Shown here in pieces: positions 56,465-64,000 of a stretch of DNA of 64,000 bases (its first letter is position 1; every line of letters starts with the position of its first letter). Under the pieces are notes generated by a model. That model was not told the DNA's origin. It searched no databases and was given only the letters and a program-made list of their open reading frames with translations. The stretch is from Rhodospirillales bacterium. Its GTDB lineage: Bacteria > Pseudomonadota > Alphaproteobacteria > SP197. Location: the NCBI GenBank assembly GCA_014323865.1, contig JACONG010000012.1:30208-94207 (forward strand). The letters run 5' to 3'. Made by a program: the position numbers and the translations under genes.

Positions 56465-57500
56465 TTAATCCAGGACAATGCCGAAGCAATCAGACCAGGC
56501 AACCCGAAACGGGCGTGCACCGGCTATGTGGTCGACAACGGGCTGATACATGCACGCCAACTCGTCCCAGGCATCGGGCGGCGAGCCACCCGCGACGTGC
56601 GGCGTGAGCAGCAGATTCTTGCCGGCCCTCGCCAGCACCACAAGCGGATTGCCCGCCTCGACCGGTTCCACCGCAAAGGTATAGAGCGCAGCACCCGCAA
56701 GCCGGCCGCTCTCGATGGCTGCCACGAGGGCGAGCTCGTCGATAACGCCACCGCTGCCCGCAGAAACGAGGACAGCACCGGGTTTCATCGACGAAATCAG
56801 CTCGGCATCCAGAGAGCCGCGTGTCTGCTCGGTGTAAGGTAACAGGCAGACCAGCACGTCGGAGGCCTGAAGCAGCATTGATCGATCGACACGAACGAGA
56901 CCCAGCTCAAGTTCGATCTCCTGCGGCAGCGGCATCCGCCGGTGGTACAATACGGAGCAATCCCAGCCGCAAAGCCTGCGGGCGAGTTCAGCATCGATTT
57001 CGCCAAAGCCAAGAACCCCGACCGTCAGGCCGTGCAGACTGATTAGTCCTTCTCTGCGTGACCAGTTGTAGGCAAAGCTGTTTTCATCGGTCGTACGTCT
57101 CGGTCGTGCGCCGTTCGGCCCAATCGTCACCAGCCTCAAGCGCGACCTCACGGCATTCCATGACACGCCGTAGCAGGGCCAACATCTGCAGAACGACGAA
57201 CTCCGCGACCCGAATCGGGCCCTCCTGGCTGCGACGACACACAATCACGCCATGCTCACGTGCGGCGGCAAGGTCGAGGTCGTGACTCATGCCATCCAGC
57301 CGAAGGATCAGCTTCAGATCCGGGGCCGCATCCATCAGCGATGCATTAACGGTCCCGCGCCGCTCCGAGATCAGGTAGTCGTCCTCGGCCAAGGCCGCGG
57401 CGAGCGTCTCGCGGTCCGTCTCCCGCAGCATGGCGACATTAAGACCATCCGGCGCCTTCGACAGCACATCGCGCTGATGGCGCTCATATCGTTCGATCAT
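56465..57500 (-). pseudogene. D-2-hydroxyacid dehydrogenase family gene, frameshifted by a 13-bp insertion
   Basis: The first frame (57500-57084) reads AEDDYLISERRGTVNASLMD, LKLILRLDGMSHDLDLAAAR and ends WAERRTTETYDR. The second reads AYNWSRREGLISLHGLTVGV, LGFGEIDAELARRLCGWDC and MKPGAVLVSAGSGGVIDELA to the stop at 56465. The break is at a pair of 8-base repeats 13 bases apart (57087-57094 and 57100-57107); deleting 13 bases rejoins the frames. The NAD motif GxGxxG reads GFGEID (last Gly lost). It follows dadA by 25 bases. Confidence 0.8.
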
Positions 57501-57525
57501 GAAGACGGCGCGCGCAGACAACCGT

Positions 57526-58782
57526 TCAGAAACGGTCGGGACGGAAGGCTTCGAGGTCGAGGCCGGGATCGCGCCCCGCAACCAGATCGGCGATGACAAG
57601 GCCGCAGCGGGCTGCCAGCGAGAGGCCGAGGTGCTGATGGCCAAAGTCGACCCACACATTGGAGAACTGCGGCATTGTCCCCAGCACCGGAAGATAGTCC
57701 GGCATGGTCGGACGGCGGCCCATCCACTTGGTGACCTCGGTCGCTTTCGAGGGGTCGAAGTCGCGCAGGGCCGATCGCCCGCGTTCCACGATCACATCGG
57801 CCCGCTTGTAGTTCGGCTCGGCATCGACGCCGGCCAGTTCGACCGTGCCCGCAAAGCGCACGCCTTCATCCATCTGGCTCAGTCCGAAGTGGTTCTCACC
57901 ATGAATGAACGGGATCTTCAGGCCCGTGTGGACACCGTGAAACACGGTGTGATAGCCGCGTTCCGTGTCGAGCAGGAAACGCAACCCCATCATGGCCGCG
58001 ATGCGGTGCGACCAAGCCCCGGCGGCAACGACCAGACGATCAATCGTGCGATCACCGCCCGAGGTCTCGAGCTCCGTCACCCGTCCGGCGCCATGGCGTA
58101 CGCCGCCGACCTCGACCAACTCGATTGCACCACCCTCGGCGACGAACTGATCGGCGATGCCGCGGGTCAGCTTGTAGGGATTGATCGTGCTGTAGCAGTC
58201 GGTGAAATACGTGACGTGGCGGATGGCGTCCGCCATCGCCGGTTCGGCCTGACGGATCTGATCGCTACCGAGCTCGCTCGCCTCGACGCCGAGTTCCGCC
58301 AGCAGGCGCCGCTCTTCCGCGTCGCTCTCGTATCCCTGATCCGATTCATAGGCGATCATCATGCCGCGCTTGCGGATCAGATCGGCATTAGCCGTTCCCT
58401 TGGTCAGGGTGTCGAAGGACGTTGTCGTGCCGTCCAGCAGAGCATGAAAGGCGCGTGCGTTGCGCATGCGTGTGTCGCCGTTCGACGCCTTCAGGAACGC
58501 GATCATCCAGGGCATCAGGCTGGGCAGATAGCTCCAGCGCACCGTCAGCGGTGCCATGCCATTGAGCAACATGCCCGGCACGTCGCGAATCACGCCGGGC
58601 GCGGGCAGCGGCAAGGCGGAGCTCGTATCGCAGATCATCCCGGCATTACCGAAGGAGCAGTTCTCGCCGGGGCCATCACGATCGAGGATCGTGACGTCGT
58701 GTCCGTCGCGCAGCAGCGCAAGGCCAGCGCAGACCCCGACGATCCCGGCCCCGACGACCGTAACGTGATATCGCTCTGCCAT
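57526..58782 (-). CDS. FAD-dependent D-amino-acid dehydrogenase (DadA-like)
   Basis: A 418-residue DAO-family flavoprotein. The dinucleotide motif is VTVVGAGIVGVCAGLALLRD followed by VTILDRDGPGENCSFGNAGM, which is DadA-like (xxxCSxGNAG). The C-terminal FAD-contact region reads MPDYLPVLGTMPQFSNVWVD and GHQHLGLSLAARCGLVIADL. It oxidatively deaminates D-amino acids (or related secondary amines) at the membrane. The substrate range cannot be told from sequence. It is followed by the broken hydroxyacid dehydrogenase gene. Confidence 0.9.
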   Translation of the reverse strand: MAERYHVTVVGAGIVGVCAGLALLRDGHDVTILDRDGPGENCSFGNAGMICDTSSALPLPAPGVIRDVPGMLLNGMAPLTVRWSYLPSLMPWMIAFLKASNGDTRMRNARAFHALLDGTTTSFDTLTKGTANADLIRKRGMMIAYESDQGYESDAEERRLLAELGVEASELGSDQIRQAEPAMADAIRHVTYFTDCYSTINPYKLTRGIADQFVAEGGAIELVEVGGVRHGAGRVTELETSGGDRTIDRLVVAAGAWSHRIAAMMGLRFLLDTERGYHTVFHGVHTGLKIPFIHGENHFGLSQMDEGVRFAGTVELAGVDAEPNYKRADVIVERGRSALRDFDPSKATEVTKWMGRRPTMPDYLPVLGTMPQFSNVWVDFGHQHLGLSLAARCGLVIADLVAGRDPGLDLEAFRPDRF

Positions 58783-58816
58783 TGATCTCCCCCGTAAGTT
58801 CCAACCGCCGTCAGGA

Positions 58817-59767
58817 TCATACAGAGGCGGCCCCGTAATAAAGGGAGACCTTGTGTTTAGCTTCGGCGAAGAAGAGCCAGCGTTCGATCAGGGTCCCACC
58901 GAGGCTCGCACCGGCAGCCACCACGACCAGGATGGCACCGAACAACCCGCCTGCGAGCGCGCCGATCACAAGAAGAGTTGCGGGAACGACGATACCCGCG
59001 ATCAGCGCAATACGGCGCAGCTTCTGCGCATGCTTGCGCCCGATGCGGAAGATCATCTCGCGCTGCAGATAGTTCTCGCTGCTGTGAGGCGCTTCGAGCA
59101 GATGGCCGCCCTTGACCCGACCGGCCATGCCCAGGGCAGATCCCAAGTCGCTCTCGCCGGGACGATCGGCATGCCGCCAGGCGCATGCCTTGGCCACGGC
59201 CGAACCCAGCAGCGCAACGAACGCGACGCCCAACGGAAAGCCCGAGACGATGCCGGTTGTCAGAGCCACCGCGGCACAGACGATCAGCGCGCCTCCGGCC
59301 AAGCCGATAGCGAGAAACGACGGCACGGTCCAGTGGTTCGACCAGGACGGCACGGTCCACAGCGAGCGATAGATCATCGCCGTACAGATCATCGTGACAA
59401 CCGCGCACACAGCAGCGGCGAGACCGAACAGAACGAGCGTGCCGGTTTCCCCGCGCGACGCGATCCAGCCGCCGATGAAGATGAGGGCCGGCACGAAGGT
59501 GATGAAGGCCATGACACCCTCGCGCGACAGCCATGACGAACGCCACTGGCTGAGCGCGCGCCAAGCCCGTTCCGGGTGGCGCAGGTGGAAGGTCGACGAC
59601 AGCAGGCCGGCGACGATCAGGGCCAGGCACAGCGCGCTGACGATGACAGCGAAGACCCTGCTTTCGGGCAGCTGGCGCAACGCGTTCAGTACCCCGATCC
59701 AGACCAGCGCGCCGTAGCCGGCACCCGACAGGCCTGTGAAGAGAACAATGGAGATCGCCGGATGCAT
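58817..59767 (-). CDS. soeC: DmsC/SoeC-type membrane anchor subunit
   Basis: A 316-residue membrane protein with about eight hydrophobic segments. It starts MHPAISIVLFTGLSGAGYGA and includes STFHLRHPERAWRALSQWRS and SSWLSREGVMAFITF, the conserved DmsC-family blocks. It anchors the molybdoenzyme and transfers electrons to or from quinone. It lies directly after the iron-sulfur subunit. Sulfite oxidation (SoeABC) is favoured over DMSO reduction because the catalytic subunit lacks a Tat signal, but this is inferential. Confidence 0.8.
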   Translation of the reverse strand: MHPAISIVLFTGLSGAGYGALVWIGVLNALRQLPESRVFAVIVSALCLALIVAGLLSSTFHLRHPERAWRALSQWRSSWLSREGVMAFITFVPALIFIGGWIASRGETGTLVLFGLAAAVCAVVTMICTAMIYRSLWTVPSWSNHWTVPSFLAIGLAGGALIVCAAVALTTGIVSGFPLGVAFVALLGSAVAKACAWRHADRPGESDLGSALGMAGRVKGGHLLEAPHSSENYLQREMIFRIGRKHAQKLRRIALIAGIVVPATLLVIGALAGGLFGAILVVVAAGASLGGTLIERWLFFAEAKHKVSLYYGAASV

Positions 59768-59770
59768 CGC

Positions 59771-60502
59771 TCAGTCTGAAAGAACGCGATCGAGCCAGCC
59801 GAGGAATCCGTCTGGAGCTTCGTCGTTGCCCCCTGCGGTCATGGTGGCCGAAGGTGCGGCGTGACGGCTGCGCGGCGGCAGGTAGCGATTGACCGGCTCC
59901 GCACCGCTTTCGGGCATCAGGGTGACACCGCCGCGCTCGACCACCAGGCGCGAGACGTCCGAACTTGGATCGGCGAGATCGCCGAAATGCCGGGCCGAGG
60001 TCGGACAAGTACGCACGCAAGCCGGCACCCGGTCCTCCTCCACGAGGTCGGAGTTGTCGATGCGGTCGGCGCAGAGCGTGCACTTCTTCATCGTGCCCGT
60101 GCCGTCGTCCAATTCGCGCGCGCCGTAGGGGCACGCCCAAGCGCAAAGCCCGCAGCCGATGCAGAGATCTTCGTCGACCAGAACGATGCCGTCCTTGGCG
60201 CGCTTGTAGGACGCTCCGGTCGGACAGACGGTCACACAAGGCGCGTTGTCGCAATGCAGGCACGAACGCGGGAAGTGGAGCGTGAAACCGCCCTCCCCGT
60301 CGTCGACATCGAAGGCATGAATGCGGTTGAGCCAAGTGCCCTGAGCCTCCGCGCCATAGGGCGTCATGTCGCTCAGCGGTGCTGCCGTGCCTGTCGAGTT
60401 CCATGACTTGCAGGCCACGGCACAAGCATGGCAGCCCACGCAGATATCGAGGTCGATGACGAGACCGAGTTTCTTCTCCGTCGCGGTCGGCAGCGTGGTC
60501 AT
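59771..60502 (-). CDS. soeB: 4Fe-4S electron-transfer subunit of a molybdoenzyme (SoeB/DmsB-like)
   Basis: A 243-residue ferredoxin-like protein with four clusters of cysteines: CVGCHACAVACKSWN, CLHCDNAPCVTVCPTGA, CIGCGLCAWACPYGA and CTLCADRIDNSDL with CVRTCPTSA. This is the usual polyferredoxin subunit of DMSO-reductase-family enzymes. No signal peptide is present. The start overlaps the catalytic subunit stop (ATGA), and the anchor gene starts 4 bases after its stop. Confidence 0.88.
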   Translation of the reverse strand: MTTLPTATEKKLGLVIDLDICVGCHACAVACKSWNSTGTAAPLSDMTPYGAEAQGTWLNRIHAFDVDDGEGGFTLHFPRSCLHCDNAPCVTVCPTGASYKRAKDGIVLVDEDLCIGCGLCAWACPYGARELDDGTGTMKKCTLCADRIDNSDLVEEDRVPACVRTCPTSARHFGDLADPSSDVSRLVVERGGVTLMPESGAEPVNRYLPPRSRHAAPSATMTAGGNDEAPDGFLGWLDRVLSD

Positions 60503-63288
60503 CGCACAGCCCCCACGATATGGGAGCCCTCATCGAGGCTCGACATCGCCGGTTCGCTCGGCCCGGCCTGAACCGCCGCACGCCGCACACGCACCGTGAG
60601 GTCGTACCAAGCAGCCTGGCCGGTTACGGGATCGGCGTTGGCATAGCGGTAGCCGTCCTCGCGGGCTGGCAGCAGGTCGTCGATCAGGTGGTTCAGCAGG
60701 AAGCCGTCAGTCGCTTCGGCCGCATCGCGCGCGAGCCCCCAGGCACCCGAGCGCTTGCCGATCGCGTTCCAGGTCCAGACCGTGTTTTGGTTGACGCCGT
60801 CGGCGATCGCGACCCTGGCCTTGATCTTGCCGTGACGGCTTTCGACCTCGGCCCACTCGCCGTCTGACAGGCCTTCCCGCTCGGCAACCGCGCGGCCGAT
60901 GTAGAGCCTGTTGTAGCCGTGGATCTGGCGCAGCCAGGCATTCTGCGAACCCCAAGCGTGATACATCGCCATCGGTCGCTGGGTGATGGCGTGCAGCGGA
61001 TACTCGACGCACTCCTGCTCGAAGGGCGCATACCAGAGCGGCAGGGGGTCACAGTAGGTCTCGATCCGTTCGCGTTCGCCTTGGGGCGGCACGTTAGGCG
61101 CGTGCCCGCGGGCGGCCAACCGGAACTTCTGCAGTTCCTCGCTGTAGAGCTGCAACGTGATCGGCGCATCGTGATCGATCAGGCCGAGTTCCACGGCCTC
61201 GGTGAGATAGCCGGCATTGGCGAACTTGAAGAACCGGTGACCCTCGCCCAGTTCGTGGCGCCAGTGACAGCCGTTGGCGATGTACGCATCGAGCTGGTTC
61301 GGATTGACGTCGCCTTTGCCCCAGTCGCCGCCGTTCGCGCCCCGCCAGCCGGCGAGCGAACCGACACGCGGCTTCCGTAGATGATTGACCAGATAATCGG
61401 AATAGCCGCCCGGATAGAGTGGCGACCCGTCCTCGGCCGTCAGCGCCGGAAACTCGAGGCGATGCCCGAGCTCTATAAGTACGTCCTGGAACGGCCTGAC
61501 ATTGCGCGACGGCACCGCAACCGGCTGTCGGATCGCATCAGCCGGCGCGTCGGGATCGCTGATGGGCCGGTCGAGCAGCGAGATGCAGTCCCAACGCTCC
61601 AGATAGGTCGTGTCGGGCAGCACGAGATCGGCATAGGCGACCATCTCCGACTGATAGGCATCAGCATAGATGATGTGCGGAATGCGGTAGTCGCCGGTTT
61701 CGGGGTCGACATCGGTCAGCATCTCTGCGGTGCCGGTGGTGTTCATCGCCGAGTTCCACGCCATGTTTGCCATGAACATGAAGAGCGTGTCGATCGGGTA
61801 GGGATAGGCCTTCCAAGCATTCGCGATGACCGAATGCATCATGCCGTGGATGGCGAGTGGCGCATCCCACGAATAGGCCTTGTCGATCCTGACCGGCGTG
61901 CCGTCCGCCTCAATCAGCAGGTCCTCGGGACCGCCCGGGAAACCCAGCGGCATGCCGGGCATGGCTTGACAGGCGACGATCTGGTCGGGCTTGCCGGTCG
62001 GCTTGGCCGGACACGGGATATGGCGCGGATAGGGCGGCCTGTAGCGATGACCGCCGGGCGTGTCGACGCTGCCGAGCAGAATCTGGAGGATGTGGATCGA
62101 GCGGCAGGTGTGAAAGCCGTTGGAATGGGCCGAGATGCCGCGCATGGCGTGCATGCTGATCGGTCGGCCGACCATGCGGTCGTGCTTGCGTCCCCAGCTG
62201 TCAGTCCACGGCTGCTCGATAACCACCTCGCGCTCGAACGCGGCTTCGGCCAACTCTGAGGCAATGCGGCCGATGTCATCGGCGGCGACGCCGGTCTGGT
62301 CCGCGACCGCCTCGGGGCTGTAGGCATCATCGAGGCATCGGCGCGCGATCAGCTCGAATGCGGGAACCGCCTTGCGGCCATCGCTCAGTTCAAACGTTCC
62401 CTTCAGCGCCGGCGTGGCGTCGGGATCGTCGAACGTCACAGCGGTTTTGCGCTTGCGGTCCCAGACCAGCGGGGTACCGCCGTCGTTGCGGACGATCAGG
62501 CCGTCATCGGCATCATCCGGGGCCTGGATGACGAGCTGCGGAGCGTTCGTGTAGCGGATCAGGTAGTCGACATCGACACGGCCGGTCCGCAGCAGTTCGT
62601 GGCACAGCGCCATAACCAGAAGCCCGTCGGTGCCCGGCGCGATTCCGATCCACTCGTCGGCAATCGCCGAGTAGCCGGTGCGAACGGGATTGACCGACAG
62701 CACCTTCACACCACGCGACTTGAGTTGGCCGAGGCCGATTTTCAGCGGGTTGCTGGCATGGTCCTCGGCCACGCCGAAGAGCATGAGATACTCGGTGCGT
62801 TCCCAGTCGGGTTCGCCGAACTCCCAGAACGAGCCGCCAGTCGTGTAGAGACCAGCCGCGGCCATGTTGACCGAGCAGAAGCCGCCGTGCGCGGCATAGT
62901 TGGGCGTGCCGAACTGCCCCGCCCACCAGCCGGTGAAGGCCTGGCTCTGGTCCCGGCCGGTGAACATGGCGAGCTTCTTGGGATTCTCGTCGCGGACGGG
63001 CTTGAGCCACGACACCGCAAGATCAAGCGCCTCGTCCCAAGAGATCGGCTCGAACCTGTTCTCGCCGCGCTTGCCGACGCGCTTCATCGGTGTCGTCAGG
63101 CGCGCCGGCGAGCGATGGTTCATCAGGCCCGCCGCCCCCTTGGCGCACAACACGCCCTTGTTGACGGGATGGTCGCTGTTGCCGTCGATGTAGACCGGCT
63201 CACCGTCCTTCTTGTGAACGCGGATGCCACAGCGGCAGGCGCACATGTAGCAGGTGGTGGTGACCACCTCGTCGGCGATCGGCGGCAT
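60499..63288 (-). CDS. soeA: Molybdopterin oxidoreductase catalytic subunit, SoeA-like sulfite dehydrogenase
   Basis: A 929-residue protein from the ATG at 63288; the frame is open to 63459 but that part includes a repeat. The N-terminal 4Fe-4S site is TTTCYMCACRCGIRVHKK with CAKGAAGLMNHRSPARLTTP. The Mo-bis-MGD fold follows, with FTGRDQSQAFTGWWAGQFGT, GGFCSVNMAAAGLYTTGG and SRGVKVLSVNPVRTGYSAIA. There is no Tat signal, so the enzyme faces the cytoplasm, as SoeABC does in sulfur-oxidising and marine alphaproteobacteria. It probably oxidises sulfite, for example from organosulfonate breakdown. Related cytoplasmic molybdoenzymes cannot be excluded. Confidence 0.8.
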   Translation of the reverse strand: MPPIADEVVTTTCYMCACRCGIRVHKKDGEPVYIDGNSDHPVNKGVLCAKGAAGLMNHRSPARLTTPMKRVGKRGENRFEPISWDEALDLAVSWLKPVRDENPKKLAMFTGRDQSQAFTGWWAGQFGTPNYAAHGGFCSVNMAAAGLYTTGGSFWEFGEPDWERTEYLMLFGVAEDHASNPLKIGLGQLKSRGVKVLSVNPVRTGYSAIADEWIGIAPGTDGLLVMALCHELLRTGRVDVDYLIRYTNAPQLVIQAPDDADDGLIVRNDGGTPLVWDRKRKTAVTFDDPDATPALKGTFELSDGRKAVPAFELIARRCLDDAYSPEAVADQTGVAADDIGRIASELAEAAFEREVVIEQPWTDSWGRKHDRMVGRPISMHAMRGISAHSNGFHTCRSIHILQILLGSVDTPGGHRYRPPYPRHIPCPAKPTGKPDQIVACQAMPGMPLGFPGGPEDLLIEADGTPVRIDKAYSWDAPLAIHGMMHSVIANAWKAYPYPIDTLFMFMANMAWNSAMNTTGTAEMLTDVDPETGDYRIPHIIYADAYQSEMVAYADLVLPDTTYLERWDCISLLDRPISDPDAPADAIRQPVAVPSRNVRPFQDVLIELGHRLEFPALTAEDGSPLYPGGYSDYLVNHLRKPRVGSLAGWRGANGGDWGKGDVNPNQLDAYIANGCHWRHELGEGHRFFKFANAGYLTEAVELGLIDHDAPITLQLYSEELQKFRLAARGHAPNVPPQGERERIETYCDPLPLWYAPFEQECVEYPLHAITQRPMAMYHAWGSQNAWLRQIHGYNRLYIGRAVAEREGLSDGEWAEVESRHGKIKARVAIADGVNQNTVWTWNAIGKRSGAWGLARDAAEATDGFLLNHLIDDLLPAREDGYRYANADPVTGQAAWYDLTVRVRRAAVQAGPSEPAMSSLDEGSHIVGAVR

Positions 63289-63391
63289 CTCCGCGATGCG
63301 GCGTTCGAGGCGTCGGCGTTCGTCGGACAACCGGTGCTCCAGATCGTTCAAGCAGGGTGCCTGGAACGATTCGGGTCGGGCGACCTGCGGT

Positions 63392-63430
63392 CCAAGCGGC
63401 GGCAAGCGGCGGCAAGCGGCGGCAAGCGGC
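63392..63430. repeat. 10-bp tandem repeat upstream of the soeA-like start
   Basis: Three perfect copies of GGCAAGCGGC (63401-63430) and a fourth with 9 of 10 matches at the left. The unit is not a multiple of three. It lies 110-140 bases before the chosen start, within an open extension of the frame that begins at 63459. Confidence 0.85.
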
Positions 63431-63494
63431 AGGTTGTCGTGAGATGCCCGCGTGATCAAGGGACCAAACCGTCCAGACGCACGAAACCGGTGTG

Positions 63495-64000
63495 TCAGGC
63501 CACCACGCGATTCGCGGGAAAGCGCACCGCAGCCCGGGTCCCCTCTCCTGCTGTGCTCTCCAGCGTCAGCGAACCGCCGTGCAGTTCGACCAACTGCTTG
63601 GTCAGCGGCAACCCGAGGCCGGTCCCCTTCCGCGTGCGCCCCGCACTGCCGAACTGGACGAAGGGTTCGAATGCGGTCTCAAGCTCCTCGGCGGTCATGC
63701 CGACGCCGCGGTCTTCGATGATCATCAGCGTGCCGACGGCATCGGCATTCACACTGACACGGACATGCCTTCTTCGCGTGAGGACTTGACCGCATTGGAC
63801 AGCAGGTTGAGCACGATCTGGCGCACCCGTCACGCATCCACACGCGGCCGAACCGTACCGTCATCGACCTCGTTTTTGGGCGAAAATCTCGGATTCGAAA
63901 CTCTCGAACCGCTCGTGCTCTTCCAGCAACCGCTTGAACTCGTCACGCCGCCTGTGACGCGTCGAGATCTAGATCGATGAAATGCTTGTAACCGGGATAG
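63495..64000 (-). pseudogene. PAS-domain sensor histidine kinase, broken and internally deleted
   Basis: At the window edge the minus strand reads RRDEFKRLLEEHERFESFES, part of a PAS domain, then DGTVRPRVDA, a TGA, and RVRQIVLNLLSNAVKSSREE (the N box). A frameshift follows, and the ATPase domain continues HVRVSVNADAVGTLMIIEDR, GVGMTAEELETAFEPFVQFG and KGTGLGLPLTKQLVELHGG (D/G1 and G2 boxes) to the stop at 63495. The His phosphotransfer domain is missing between the PAS and ATPase parts. It continues beyond the window. Confidence 0.8.

Overview
This is a GC-rich stretch of a chromosome, probably from a free-living or host-associated alphaproteobacterium. The evidence is the codon use, an alphaproteobacterial-type ribosomal protein L36, the hom-glpX-recJ gene order, a class I PHA synthase, glcDEF and the DUF1244/N-formylglutamate amidohydrolase pair. 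No rRNA operon, CRISPR array, prophage or insertion sequence was seen. One tRNA (Glu, anticodon TTC) is present.

Layout. 1-3009: the end of an Mla-type lipid-transport operon (permease, ATPase, MCE protein, auxiliary lipoprotein). 3029-6823: an M81 peptidase remnant, a periplasmic cyclophilin, a candidate Panacea-type toxin-antitoxin pair with its own promoter, a Sel1-repeat protein and an NTF2-like protein. 7181-10715: a kinase/aminotransferase-fold phospho-lyase fusion and dusA. 10880-20724: a defence island (DUF4391 remnant, type III mod, AlbA/ATPase gene, a chimeric ORF made by tandem duplication, res, methyltransferase remnant) lying between two paralogous membrane-protein genes. 20816-25117: choline-sulfatase, an orphan family 5 solute-binding protein, a 5'-truncated Fe/2OG oxygenase and tRNA-Glu. 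25392-30387: OmpA-like lipoprotein, hom, glpX and recJ in one minus-strand operon. 30504-35858: phaC, a LysE-type exporter, gamma-carbonic anhydrase, argC and two remnants. 35881-45662: UbiB-type kinase, PepF, acyl-CoA ligase, indolepyruvate oxidoreductase and an SDR. 45746-50879: DUF1244, YbdK remnant, N-formylglutamate amidohydrolase, glycerate 2-kinase, pyruvate kinase and a TPR protein. 50889-63288: ArfA-like peptide, VOC remnant, glcDEF, rpmJ, greB, a broken hydroxyacid dehydrogenase, a D-amino-acid dehydrogenase and a SoeABC-like molybdoenzyme. 63495-64000: remains of a PAS histidine kinase.

Physiology. The intact genes suggest aerobic heterotrophy on small organic acids and osmolytes: glycolate oxidation feeding glyoxylate, glycerate 2-kinase with pyruvate kinase, choline-sulfate hydrolysis, D-amino-acid oxidation, arylpyruvate decarboxylation, probable sulfite oxidation and PHB storage.

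The most striking property is the number of broken genes. At least thirteen are visible, caused by in-frame stops (several consistent with C-to-T changes), 13-14 bp duplications that shift the frame, and internal or terminal deletions. Many sit inside otherwise healthy operons. This points to continuing gene loss under relaxed selection, although assembly errors should be excluded for the single-base cases.
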